Assembly: GCA_902552755.1 (NCBI GenBank)
Contig: CACDHV010000008.1
Coordinates: 1 to 48,955, forward strand
Reading direction: 5' to 3'
Source of the DNA: an uncultured Pelagibacteraceae bacterium
Lineage (GTDB): Bacteria > Pseudomonadota > Alphaproteobacteria > Pelagibacterales > Pelagibacteraceae
Length of the DNA: 48,955 nt
In this document: piece by piece, positions 24,954 through 33,711 of the stretch
Layout of the letters: each line of letters starts with the position of its first letter
Numbering within the stretch: position 1 is the first letter of the stretch
Notes under the pieces: model-generated
What the model was told of the DNA's origin: nothing
Database searches by the model: none
Seen by the model: only the letters and a program-made list of their open reading frames with translations
Made by a program: the position numbers and the translations under genes

Positions 24954-26411
24954 ATGAATTCGATAATAATAGGATCAGGTTTTGGTGGTATGGCTGCAGC
25001 ATTAAGATTAAAAGCTAAAGGCCATAATGTAACCTTGATTGAAAAACATGAAGATTTAGGAGGACGGGCGAGAGTTTTTAAAAAAAATGGGTTTACATTC
25101 GATGGTGGTCCAACTGTAATAACAGCGCCCTACTTAATTCATGAATTATTTCAACTTTTTAACAAGAATTCAAAAGATTATTTAAAAATAAAATCTTTAA
25201 AAACTTGGTATCAATTTGTTTTTGAAGATGGTTTTAAGTTTGACTATTCTGGTGATGAGGAAGAAATGGTTAATCAAATAAGAAAGATTAACAAAAAAGA
25301 TGTAAATGGATATAAAAATTTAGTTAATTTTACAAAAAAGATTTTTGATAAAGGTTTTACTGAACTATCAGATGTTCCATTTGATAAACCCTCTTTTATG
25401 TTAAAGCAAATACCCTCTTTATTTAATCTAAAGAGTTATAAATCTGTTTATGGTTTAGTTTCCTCTTACATAGAAAACGAAAAATTAAGAAGATTACTTA
25501 GTATGCATCCACTATTGGTAGGTGGTAATCCTTTCACAACAACTTCAATATATGGACTAATCTTATATTTGGAAAAAAAATGGGGAATTCATTACTCAAT
25601 GGGAGGAACTGGTCAAATAATAAATGGCATGGAAAAATTAATGAATGAAGAAAATATAAAAATATTAAAGGGATGCGAAGTAAATAAAATCGTATCAAAT
25701 AAAAATAAAATAACTGGCGTTGAACTAAACAACGGGGATAAAATAGATACAGATAATGTAATTTGTAACGCTGATCCACCTGCAGTTTACTCAAAATTAG
25801 CAAACACAAATAGTAGTAATTCTATTTTTAATTGGAAAATGAAAAGAATGGAATATTCAATGGGTTTGTTTGTGTATTACTTTGGAACCAAAAAAGTTTA
25901 CGATGATATTGAACATCATACCATTAAATTTGGAGATAAGTATAAGGAACACTTGGATGATATTTTTAACAAAAAAAAATTAAATGAAGATATTAGTTAC
26001 TATTTACATAGACCAACAGCTACAGACAAATCTATGGCGCCTGATAATCATGATTGTTTTTATGTTTTGGTGCCCGTTCCTAATAACCAATCTGGTATAG
26101 ACTGGTCTATTGAAGGAGATAAGATGAAAAACTTGGTTATTAAAAAAATGGAGGAAAGTTTACTGCCTAATCTACGTGAAAATATTGTTGAGGATTTTTA
26201 CTTAACTCCAGATTATTTTGAGAAAGAGTTAAATACAAAATATGGCTCAGGTTTTTCTATTCAACCAAAATTTACACAATCAGCTTATTTTAGATTTCAT
26301 AATAAATCAGAGATTTTTGATGGTTTGTATTTTGTTGGAGCAGGTACTCATCCTGGAGCAGGTGTGCCAGGAGTACTATCTTCGGCAAAAGTCTTAGACA
26401 AAATTTTGTAA
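24954..26411 (+). CDS. crtI: Phytoene desaturase
   Basis: FAD-dependent desaturase converting phytoene to lycopene. The N-terminal dinucleotide motif is IIGSGFGGMAAALRLKAKGH, continuing to LIEKHEDLGGRARVFKKNGFTFDGGPTVI. The C-terminal CrtI signature is YFVGAGTHPGAGVPGVLSSAKVL. Length 485. First gene of crtI-crtB-crtY-blh; its last base overlaps the crtB start (TAATG). A TATAAA 10 bp before the ATG (24939) is a possible -10 element, but no good -35 is visible. Confidence 0.96.
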   Translation: MNSIIIGSGFGGMAAALRLKAKGHNVTLIEKHEDLGGRARVFKKNGFTFDGGPTVITAPYLIHELFQLFNKNSKDYLKIKSLKTWYQFVFEDGFKFDYSGDEEEMVNQIRKINKKDVNGYKNLVNFTKKIFDKGFTELSDVPFDKPSFMLKQIPSLFNLKSYKSVYGLVSSYIENEKLRRLLSMHPLLVGGNPFTTTSIYGLILYLEKKWGIHYSMGGTGQIINGMEKLMNEENIKILKGCEVNKIVSNKNKITGVELNNGDKIDTDNVICNADPPAVYSKLANTNSSNSIFNWKMKRMEYSMGLFVYYFGTKKVYDDIEHHTIKFGDKYKEHLDDIFNKKKLNEDISYYLHRPTATDKSMAPDNHDCFYVLVPVPNNQSGIDWSIEGDKMKNLVIKKMEESLLPNLRENIVEDFYLTPDYFEKELNTKYGSGFSIQPKFTQSAYFRFHNKSEIFDGLYFVGAGTHPGAGVPGVLSSAKVLDKIL

Positions 26412-27262
26412 TGGAGAAAAAGAGTTTTCTATCAATATACGCAAAATCATTTAACTGGGCTGGTTTTTTTCTTCCAAAAGAAATTTATTTTAAATGTTCT
26501 AATTTATACGATTTTTGTAGAACTTTAGACAATATAGCAGACGATGAGGACACAATTGATGTTAAATTAAGAAGATTTCTAAACTTCAAAAAAAATTTTA
26601 TCAATAAAGAATTTCAGAACCATATAATTAAAAATATGTGGATATTAATGGACGAATATAATATTTCCACAAAAATTGTGGAAGACTTATTCGATGGTGT
26701 GGAGTCTGATATTCAAAATGAACTAAGATTAAATTCAAAAAAGGAATTATTAATTTATTCATATAGAGTAGCAGGAACTGTTGGATTAATGATGGCAAAA
26801 ATTTTAAATGTCACTAGCTCTAATTCTCTTAAATCGGCTATAGATTTGGGAATAGCTATGCAACTAACAAATATTTCGAGAGATGTAGTAGAAGACTCAA
26901 AAAATAAAAGATTTTATATAAAGCATAATTTTGAAACAATAAAAGAAACATTGGCGACTGCAGATTTATTTTATGATAGTAGCTTTTCATCAATAAAAGA
27001 TATTCCTTTAAGTCTTCGATTTTCAATTTTAGTTGCGAGAAGAGTTTATAGACAAATTGGAAGAAATATTATTAAGAAACAAACAATTCAAAATTATAAT
27101 AAATCAGGTAAAATTTTTGTAAATAATTATGGCAAGATACTGCAAACATTATTATCTATATTTGACTTGCTGAAACTATCATTGATTAAAAAACATAATC
27201 ACCTTAGAGATAAAGAACACAAATTAATTAATGAAGAAATAAATTTAAATGAAAGATTTTGA
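26411..27262 (+). CDS. crtB: Phytoene synthase
   Basis: Condenses two GGPP to phytoene. The first Asp-rich motif is CRTLDNIADDEDT and the second QLTNISRDVVEDSKNKRFYI; squalene/phytoene synthase family, 283 residues. It shares one base with crtI and overlaps crtY by 14 bp. No crtE (GGPP synthase) is in this cluster, so GGPP must come from an enzyme encoded elsewhere. Confidence 0.95.
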   Translation: MEKKSFLSIYAKSFNWAGFFLPKEIYFKCSNLYDFCRTLDNIADDEDTIDVKLRRFLNFKKNFINKEFQNHIIKNMWILMDEYNISTKIVEDLFDGVESDIQNELRLNSKKELLIYSYRVAGTVGLMMAKILNVTSSNSLKSAIDLGIAMQLTNISRDVVEDSKNKRFYIKHNFETIKETLATADLFYDSSFSSIKDIPLSLRFSILVARRVYRQIGRNIIKKQTIQNYNKSGKIFVNNYGKILQTLLSIFDLLKLSLIKKHNHLRDKEHKLINEEINLNERF

Positions 27263-28313
27263 TTTTGTAATAATTGGTGGAGGTTGCGCAGGATTATCTT
27301 TGGCATATGAATTAGAGACAAATAATAAGTTAAAAAATAAAACATTAGCTATTATTGAACCGAGAAATGAATACAAAAAAGATAAAACTTGGTCTTTTTG
27401 GAAGACATTCCCACATAGTTTTGAAGATTGTGTAAAAAAAAATTGGAAACATTTTTCTATAAATGTGCCTCAAAAGACTAAACATCTAAAGTGCAATAAT
27501 TATCCATATCAAAGTATTGATAGTGGGCTATTTTATGAGAAGATAAACAATAGATTAAAAGAGAATAAAAATATTTCATTTCACAAAAATGATCAAAATA
27601 TAAATTTTGATAACTCTTTAGTATTTAATAGTGTTCCAAATTTAAATAATCAGAACAATGGTCTATGGCAGCATTTTTGTGGGGTAGAAATAGAAACAAA
27701 AAAGGAATTTTTTGATGAAGAAATTATGAATTTAATGGACTTTGACTGCGAACAAAGAGGAAGTGTTCATTTTTTTTATACACTTCCATATTCAAAAAAG
27801 ACAGCATTAGTTGAAACAACTTGGTTATCAGAAATGAATGACGATTCCCAAAAAGATTATGATCAGCAAATTAAAGAATATATTGAGAATAATTTAAAAA
27901 TAAAAGATTATAAGATTACATATAAAGAAGTGGGTGCAATACCTCTTTTTTATCCAGTAATTAGCCAAGTTAAAAATAAAATTAATATTGGAACAGCTGG
28001 AGGTATGACAAGGTTAAGTACTGGTTATACTTTTCTAAATATTCAAGAACAAAGCAAATATATAAGCGAAAACATCGAAAACATTAGTAAATTGAAAACT
28101 TTTCAAATTGAAAAGAAATATCAATTTCTCGATAATATTTTTTTAAAAGTTCTGAAAAATAATCCAAGCAAAATGCCGAATATTTTTTTTAGGATGTTTA
28201 ATAATAAATCTAATACTGTTATAAAATTTTTGTCGAATAGAAGCAATTTTTTTGAAGATTTATCAATAATATTAAATATGCCTAAGTGGATTTTTATAAA
28301 AGCACTTTTTTAA
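27249..28313 (+). CDS. crtY: Lycopene beta-cyclase
   Basis: Flavoprotein that closes both beta-ionone rings to make beta-carotene. Starts with FVIIGGGCAGLSLAYELE (FAD-binding) and has DKTWSFW and a later GTAGGMTRLSTGYTFLNIQEQSKYI segment typical of CrtY. 354 residues. It overlaps crtB by 14 bp; blh begins 5 bp after its stop. Confidence 0.93.
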   Translation: MKDFDFVIIGGGCAGLSLAYELETNNKLKNKTLAIIEPRNEYKKDKTWSFWKTFPHSFEDCVKKNWKHFSINVPQKTKHLKCNNYPYQSIDSGLFYEKINNRLKENKNISFHKNDQNINFDNSLVFNSVPNLNNQNNGLWQHFCGVEIETKKEFFDEEIMNLMDFDCEQRGSVHFFYTLPYSKKTALVETTWLSEMNDDSQKDYDQQIKEYIENNLKIKDYKITYKEVGAIPLFYPVISQVKNKINIGTAGGMTRLSTGYTFLNIQEQSKYISENIENISKLKTFQIEKKYQFLDNIFLKVLKNNPSKMPNIFFRMFNNKSNTVIKFLSNRSNFFEDLSIILNMPKWIFIKALF

Positions 28314-28318
28314 ATAAA

Positions 28319-29212
28319 ATGATCAAAATTAATTTTTACCACTCTTTAATTTTTTTTAATTTATGTATTTTTTTATCTGGGATAGAATACCTAAGAGAAG
28401 GTAGTTTCTTAATTATTTCATTATTTTTAATTTTAACAATTGGAATATCTCATGGATCTCTGGATCATATTAAAGGTAAGAAGCTTATCAAATATTTTGG
28501 ATATGAATCAATGACTATTTTTTATTTAGGATATTTGTTTATTGGTGTAATTATAATATTGATTTGGTTAGTATTTCCAAAAGTATTACTTCTTTTATTT
28601 TTAATTGTTGCAGCTTATCATTTTGGTAAAGAGGACTCTGAATTTATTAATCAAAAGAAAAAATTTGAATTAATTTATTTTTTAAAAGGATCATTAATAA
28701 TTACATCACCCTTATTTTTTCATAAAGAGGAAACGATTGCAATTTTTGAGACATTAAATTTTTATATTTCAAACAATTTAATAATATCTAACGAGATATT
28801 ATTCATACTAATACTTTTATCTTTGGTCTCAGGGATTATTTTGTCATTAAATAAAAGTTTTGAAGCAAGGTCATTATTATTAATGGATTATTTATCAATA
28901 CTAATCCTGAATTATTTTCTTAATCCAATAATTGCTTTTACGATTTACTTCTGCTTTTTACATTCTATTAGGCACTCGATTTCTTTAATTAGAGAAATAA
29001 ATAAAAATTTGACAAAAGGTTTGCCGGTATTTATAAAAAAAGCGCTTCCACTTACAATTTTGACAATTTTTGGATATGTTGTTTCAATATCAATTCTGAA
29101 TAATTATAACGATTTTAATGAAACTATATATCGAGTAATCTTTATTGGATTGGCCTCATTAACTTTTCCACATATATTGCTTGAATATTTAATTGAAAAA
29201 AATGAGCAATAA
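28319..29212 (+). CDS. blh: Beta-carotene 15,15'-dioxygenase, Brp/Blh family
   Basis: Membrane iron enzyme that cleaves beta-carotene into two retinal molecules, the rhodopsin chromophore. Likely iron-ligand motifs are visible: GISHGSLDHIKG, AYHFGKEDSEF and CFLHSIRHSISLI, set in multiple hydrophobic helices. ATG 28319 gives 297 residues; the frame extends upstream to 28286, but that part overlaps crtY. Presence of blh directly after crtIBY indicates retinal rather than pigment production. The rhodopsin gene itself is not in this window. Confidence 0.94.
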   Translation: MIKINFYHSLIFFNLCIFLSGIEYLREGSFLIISLFLILTIGISHGSLDHIKGKKLIKYFGYESMTIFYLGYLFIGVIIILIWLVFPKVLLLLFLIVAAYHFGKEDSEFINQKKKFELIYFLKGSLIITSPLFFHKEETIAIFETLNFYISNNLIISNEILFILILLSLVSGIILSLNKSFEARSLLLMDYLSILILNYFLNPIIAFTIYFCFLHSIRHSISLIREINKNLTKGLPVFIKKALPLTILTIFGYVVSISILNNYNDFNETIYRVIFIGLASLTFPHILLEYLIEKNEQ

Positions 29213-29375
29213 AAATATTAATTTAATTGGTTGGATTTTATTCATTATTTCTGCGTTAGGTTTTATTATATCAAGTATAGGAAGTTTTTGGGCTATGTTT
29301 GGCAGTTTTTTTTTTCTAGTTGCATGTATTGTTTTTTTAATTCCATTTTTTCGAAAGGATGAAGGTGAAAAATAA
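29202..29375 (+). CDS. 57-aa two-span membrane protein
   Basis: Starts at ATG 29202, 11 bp inside the end of blh, and ends 17 bp inside ispH. Two hydrophobic stretches (about 8-26 and 29-47, WILFIISALGFIISSIGSFWAMFGSFFFLVACIVFLIPFF) are followed by a charged end (RKDEGEK). No family recognised. Overlaps at both ends suggest it is translated as part of the blh-ispH unit. A link to retinal or isoprenoid metabolism is only positional. Confidence 0.65.
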   Translation: MSNKNINLIGWILFIISALGFIISSIGSFWAMFGSFFFLVACIVFLIPFFRKDEGEK

Positions 29376-30309
29376 TCATCTTAAAATACTTTTAGCAGCT
29401 CCCAGAGGTTTTTGTGCAGGTGTTGATAGGGCAATTGAAATTGTTAAGAAAAGCATAGAAAAATATGGCGCTCCTGTATATGTAAGACATGAAATAGTTC
29501 ATAACAAACATGTAGTAGATGGTTTAAAAAAAATTGGCGCAATATTTGTTGAAGAGATTGATGAGATTGAGGATAAAACGAGACCTGTTGTCTTTTCAGC
29601 TCATGGCGTACCAAAATCTGTTCCTCAAGAGGCTGAGAGTTTAAATATGATTTTTGTAGATGCTACGTGTCCACTTGTATCTAAAGTTCATAGAGAAGCA
29701 GAAAATTTAGATAAAAAGGACATTCAAGTTTTGCTTATAGGTCATAAAAACCATCCTGAAGTAATTGGTACTATGGGTCAAGTCCCTGATGGAAAAATTG
29801 ATCTTATAGAAACGATTGATGATGCAAAAAATTATGAAAGACGTGAAGATAAAAAACTTGCATATATAACACAAACAACATTGTCGGTTGATGATACTAA
29901 AGATATTATAAATGTTTTAAAACAACGTTTTCCTGATATTCACGAGCCAAAAAAAGATGATATATGTTATGCAACCACGAACAGACAAGCAGCAGTAAAA
30001 AAAATTGCAAAAGAGTGTGATAATGTGTTTGTGATTGGTAGTAGAAATTCATCTAACTCAGTTAGATTGGTTGAAGTAGCTAAAAATAATGGATGTAAAG
30101 ATGCTGAATTAATTCACTCAGAAAGCACTTTTCCACTAGAAAAAATATCTAAATGCAAAACAATAGGTATTTCATCTGGCGCTTCGGCTCCTGAAGTATT
30201 AGTTAATGAGTTCATAGATAATATAAAAAAAAAATTTACTGTAGAAATAGAGGAAATTGAAATAATTAAAGAAAATGTAACATTTAAAATTCCAGGAAAA
30301 TTAAATTAA
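29359..30309 (+). CDS. ispH: 4-hydroxy-3-methylbut-2-enyl diphosphate reductase
   Basis: Fe-S enzyme performing the last MEP-pathway step, yielding IPP and DMAPP. All three cluster cysteines are visible: PRGFCAGVDRAIEIV, DATCPLVSKVHREA and DICYATTNRQAAV. Substrate His residues lie in EIVHNKHVVD and IGHKNHPEV, and SRNSSNSVRL is present. 316 residues. It follows the retinal genes, so precursor and carotenoid synthesis may be co-expressed, and shares one base (TAATG) with thrB. Confidence 0.97.
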   Translation: MKVKNNHLKILLAAPRGFCAGVDRAIEIVKKSIEKYGAPVYVRHEIVHNKHVVDGLKKIGAIFVEEIDEIEDKTRPVVFSAHGVPKSVPQEAESLNMIFVDATCPLVSKVHREAENLDKKDIQVLLIGHKNHPEVIGTMGQVPDGKIDLIETIDDAKNYERREDKKLAYITQTTLSVDDTKDIINVLKQRFPDIHEPKKDDICYATTNRQAAVKKIAKECDNVFVIGSRNSSNSVRLVEVAKNNGCKDAELIHSESTFPLEKISKCKTIGISSGASAPEVLVNEFIDNIKKKFTVEIEEIEIIKENVTFKIPGKLN

Positions 30310-31274
30310 TGGCCGTATATACAAGGATAAATCAAAACGATTTAAGCTTGATCGAGAAAGAATTTAAGATTGGTAAAATTCTATCATTTTCAGGGATAAA
30401 AAAAGGTATTGAAAATACTAATTACTTAATAAGAACAAAAAATAAAAAAATAATACTGACTATTTTTGAAAAAAGAGTTCAAAAAAAAGATTTACCTTTT
30501 TTTATGAACCTTATGTTTGGTTTATCTAAAAATAAAATCAAATGTCCAGAGCCAATTAAGAATAAAAAAGGTAAATATTTATTCGAAATTAAAAATAAAA
30601 CTGCATGTTTAGTAAGTTTTTTAGAAGGAAAAGATAAAAATCAACTTACATATAAAGATTGTTTTCAAGTTGGAAAAAATGCAGCTCTGTTACATTTGGC
30701 TGCAAAAAAATTAAGATTATATAGAAAAAATTCATTATCAGTAAATTCGTGGGGACCTTTATTGAATAGAATAGATAAAAAAATTAATAAACTTTCAAGT
30801 AATTTAATAGATACTATGCGAACAGACTTAGTCGATATCAAGAAAAAATGGCCAAAAAGTATGCCCAATGGAATAATACACAGTGATCTATTTATTGATA
30901 ATATTTTTTTCTATAAGAAAAAATATTATGGGTTTATTGATTTTTATTTTTCCGCAAATGATTTTTTAGCTTATGAATTAGCAACATGTGTTAATGCACT
31001 ATGTTTTAAAAAGATAAATAAAATTTATGTTTTAGACAAAAATAAATCTGCGCAATTATTAAGAGGTTACCAATCTGTCCGAAAATTGAATTATAAAGAA
31101 AAGAGTAATTTCAATACTTTATGCAGAGGTTCAGCTTTGAGATATCTTCTTACGAGATCATATGATTACTTAAATACTCCTAAAAAAGCATTAATTAAAA
31201 TTAAAGACCCAAAAGAATATTTAGATAAATTAAATTTTCATAGAAAGTTAAACTCCTTTAAGGATTATTCCTAA
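30309..31274 (+). CDS. thrB: Homoserine kinase (choline/aminoglycoside-kinase fold)
   Basis: Phosphorylates homoserine on the way to threonine. 321 residues of the APH-like ThrB type found in alphaproteobacteria and pseudomonads. It shows NTNYLIRTKNKKIILTIFEKR (ATP-binding Lys region), the catalytic loop NGIIHSDLFIDNIFF, and the metal site GFIDFYFSANDFLAYELATCVNA. ispH-thrB-rnhA is a standard alphaproteobacterial order. It shares one base with ispH and one with rnhA. The next pathway enzyme, ThrC, is encoded on the opposite strand 1 kb downstream. Confidence 0.92.
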   Translation: MAVYTRINQNDLSLIEKEFKIGKILSFSGIKKGIENTNYLIRTKNKKIILTIFEKRVQKKDLPFFMNLMFGLSKNKIKCPEPIKNKKGKYLFEIKNKTACLVSFLEGKDKNQLTYKDCFQVGKNAALLHLAAKKLRLYRKNSLSVNSWGPLLNRIDKKINKLSSNLIDTMRTDLVDIKKKWPKSMPNGIIHSDLFIDNIFFYKKKYYGFIDFYFSANDFLAYELATCVNALCFKKINKIYVLDKNKSAQLLRGYQSVRKLNYKEKSNFNTLCRGSALRYLLTRSYDYLNTPKKALIKIKDPKEYLDKLNFHRKLNSFKDYS

Positions 31275-31696
31275 TGATTAAAATCTATACTGATGGATCG
31301 TGTTTGGGTAATCCTGGAAATGGTGGGTGGGCTGCAATCATTATAGAAGATGAAAAAAAAACCCTTATAAAAGGTAGCAAAAAAGATACCACTAACAATC
31401 AAATGGAATTACTTGCTCCAATAAAAGCTCTTAAAAAAATTCCTAAAGGAAGCAATGTTCAGATTTTCACAGACTCTAAATATGTGAAATCAGGAATAAC
31501 TGAATGGATTCATAATTGGAAAAAAAATGGATGGAAAACAGCTAGTAAACAACCTGTTAAAAATAAAGATCTCTGGACTGAATTAGATCAAATGACTAAT
31601 GAATTTCAAATAAAATGGAGTTGGGTCAAAGGCCACTCTACAGATGTTTTAAACAATGAGGTAGATTTAATTGCTAGAGAAGCTGCAAACTCCTAA
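31274..31696 (+). CDS. rnhA: Ribonuclease HI
   Basis: Cleaves the RNA strand of RNA/DNA hybrids. 140 residues with the catalytic acids in IYTDGSCLGNPGNGGWA, NNQMELLAPIKAL, IFTDSKYVKSGI and SWVKGHSTDVLNNEVDLIAREAA. It overlaps thrB by one base. It is followed by the 121-bp non-coding structured gap. The window thus holds both RNase H types (rnhB at 15073). Confidence 0.97.
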   Translation: MIKIYTDGSCLGNPGNGGWAAIIIEDEKKTLIKGSKKDTTNNQMELLAPIKALKKIPKGSNVQIFTDSKYVKSGITEWIHNWKKNGWKTASKQPVKNKDLWTELDQMTNEFQIKWSWVKGHSTDVLNNEVDLIAREAANS

Positions 31697-31697
31697 C

Positions 31698-31812
31698 GGG
31701 GGCACCTGGCAACAGAACGCCACTTATTATCTCTAGTAATTATTAATTTATTTACAATAAATGGGATTAGATATAGGTTATCAATAAGGCGACCGAGATA
31801 CAGAACGCCCCT
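31698..31812. ncRNA. Candidate structured RNA element with symmetric internal loop
   Basis: The 121-bp gap between convergent rnhA and the peroxiredoxin gene is non-coding and folds as a rod. The outer stem is GGGGGC (31698-31703) with GCCCC(T) (31807-31812). Then comes a large internal loop whose two sides are near-copies: ACCTGGCAACAGAA (31704-31717) and ACCGAGATACAGAA (31792-31805). The second stem is CGCC-AC-TTATT (31718-31728) with AATAAGGCG (31783-31791). ATCT/AGAT and an apical hairpin ATTTATT-TAC-AATAAAT (31746-31762) follow. GC-rich pairing in such AT-rich DNA is striking. Strand and function are unknown; a bidirectional terminator is the dull alternative. Confidence 0.5.
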
Positions 31813-31817
31813 TCTTG

Positions 31818-32303
31818 CTAAATAATATCTAAAATTCCCTCTGCTGAAGATATTCCACAATTTTTAGTTTCTTCTTCCTCTTGAATATTTTGAACTTGAA
31901 GATTTTCTATAACCATTGCATAACGGCTTGATCTCATGCCCATACCTTTTGAGTTTCTATCAACTTCAGCACCTATTAGACTGGTAAATGACAAATAAGG
32001 ATCAGCTAACATAGTTATATTTTCTCCTATATTATTCGCCTCACCCCAAGCATTCATTACATATGGGTCATTGACAGCTAGGCAAAATATTTTATCAATA
32101 CCTTTATCTAAGATTTGTTGAGCATTTTTAACGTAACCTGGTAAATGAAATTTAGAGCATGTAGCTGTAAATGCACCAGGCAAACCAAATAATATTATTT
32201 TTTTTGGTCCTAGTATCTCAGATATATTTTGCTCCTTGGGTTCACCATCAACTAAATGGAAGATTTTTACATCAGGGATTTGATCGTTTACTTTTAACTT
32301 CAT
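31818..32303 (-). CDS. Peroxiredoxin, Prx5-type
   Basis: Thiol peroxidase reducing H2O2 and alkyl peroxides. 161 residues; the peroxidatic Cys is in LFGLPGAFTATCSKFHLPGYV, the Prx5/AhpE signature, and the later Arg is in DRNSKGMGMRSSRYAMVIE. A second Cys (KNCGISSAEGILDII) near the C-terminus could be the resolving Cys. The gene overlaps thrC by 4 bp downstream of it on the minus strand. Confidence 0.92.
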   Translation of the reverse strand: MKLKVNDQIPDVKIFHLVDGEPKEQNISEILGPKKIILFGLPGAFTATCSKFHLPGYVKNAQQILDKGIDKIFCLAVNDPYVMNAWGEANNIGENITMLADPYLSFTSLIGAEVDRNSKGMGMRSSRYAMVIENLQVQNIQEEEETKNCGISSAEGILDII

Positions 32304-33670
32304 AATTTACTTTTAACGAAATTTTTTACTGCTTCTGTATCATTTTTTAATAGTTGAAAATTTTCCTCTTTACTATGAACATATTGTAGCTCTTTAGGTA
32401 GTTCTTCATGTTTATTTATTGCCTTATCTGTAGCAGCTGGAAATTTACATGGATGTGCAGTAGATAAAACTACACAATCATTAAAATTTAGCTTATTTGC
32501 AGCCCCTACTCCAACTGCAGTATGAGGATCTAATATGACACTACTTTTGTCAAAATGTTGTTTGATAATTTCTAAAGTTTCATTTTCATCGCAACTTTCT
32601 GAAATAAAATCTTTTCGGATAATGTCTAAGTTTGATTTTTCTATTTTATATTCATTATTCTTAACTTTTTTCATTATATCTGATGTAATGCCAGAATTAG
32701 AATTATTTACATAATAAATTAATCTTTCAAAATTACTTGCTAACTGAATATCCATACTTGGAGAAAGTGTTTCTTTAACTTTTTTTGAAACATAATCACC
32801 TTTAGAAATTGCTCGATGCAAAATATCATTCTCATTAGTTGCAACAATAAGTTTATCTATGGGCAATCCCATTTCTTTTGCAAGATAGCCTGCAAAAACA
32901 TCTCCAAAGTTTCCTGTTGGTACTGAGAATGAAATTGGTTTATCACCACCAATTTTAAAATAAGTATAAAAATAATAAACAGCTTGAGCTATAATTCTTG
33001 TCCAATTAATAGAATTTACCCCTGACATATTTATTGATTTAGAAAAATTTAAATCCGAAAACATTTGCTTAACAATATTTTGACAGTCATCAAAATTACC
33101 GTCAATTGCAATATTGAAAACATTTTCATCCTCAACTGTTGTCATTAACTTTCTTTGCACTGGTGAAATTCTATTATTAGGATGTAAGACAAAAATATTT
33201 AAGTTTGATTTGCCTTTAATTGCATCTATAGCGGCAGCACCAGTATCACCTGATGTAGCCACAACAATATTAATTTTTTTATCATTTTTACTTAAATAAT
33301 ATTCATACAAGTTACCAATAAACTGCATTGCCACATCTTTAAAAGCCAATGTAGGACCATGAAATAACTCTAATAATTTTAGATATCCAATGTTTGATAT
33401 TTTAACAACTTCTTTTTCTCTAAAAGTTGAATAAGATTTTTTAATTAATGATGAAAGATCATCTTTTGAAATAAAGTCTGATGAAAATTGATTTATTATT
33501 TCAGTAGATAAATCAATATAATTAAGATTTTTAAGCTCTGACAATTCACCTGAGCTTAATTTTTTTAAAGATGTAGGCACATAAAGTCCTCCATCATCAG
33601 CTAAACCTTTGATGAAAACATCTTCAAAACTGTATTCTTTTGAATTATCTCTTGTGCTTACGTATCTCAT
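32300..33670 (-). CDS. thrC: Threonine synthase
   Basis: PLP enzyme converting O-phosphohomoserine to threonine. 456 residues. The PLP Lys is in FHGPTLAFKDVAMQF, and the phosphate-binding loop in VVATSGDTGAAAIDAIKG. The N-terminal MRYVSTRDNSKEYSFEDV start is typical. It pairs functionally with thrB at 30309 on the other strand. Overlaps the peroxiredoxin gene by 4 bp. A 41-bp gap separates it from ctaB upstream in the transcription direction. Confidence 0.95.
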   Translation of the reverse strand: MRYVSTRDNSKEYSFEDVFIKGLADDGGLYVPTSLKKLSSGELSELKNLNYIDLSTEIINQFSSDFISKDDLSSLIKKSYSTFREKEVVKISNIGYLKLLELFHGPTLAFKDVAMQFIGNLYEYYLSKNDKKINIVVATSGDTGAAAIDAIKGKSNLNIFVLHPNNRISPVQRKLMTTVEDENVFNIAIDGNFDDCQNIVKQMFSDLNFSKSINMSGVNSINWTRIIAQAVYYFYTYFKIGGDKPISFSVPTGNFGDVFAGYLAKEMGLPIDKLIVATNENDILHRAISKGDYVSKKVKETLSPSMDIQLASNFERLIYYVNNSNSGITSDIMKKVKNNEYKIEKSNLDIIRKDFISESCDENETLEIIKQHFDKSSVILDPHTAVGVGAANKLNFNDCVVLSTAHPCKFPAATDKAINKHEELPKELQYVHSKEENFQLLKNDTEAVKNFVKSKL

Positions 33671-33711
33671 GAATTTTTTTTACCATTTTCCTATAAAATA
33701 AATAGGATTAT

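Noticed and set aside
24954..29212. Searched for a rhodopsin or crtE gene with the retinal cluster
   Set aside because: No seven-helix opsin with a retinal Lys motif and no prenyl synthase DDxxD protein is present anywhere in the window.
31711..31812. Possible RNase P RNA or its 3' fragment (ACAGAAC motif twice)
   Set aside because: The match is limited to short motifs. A full RNase P RNA needs about 300-400 nt and the 5' GAGGAAAGTCC-type region, which is absent. I kept it as an unknown structured element.
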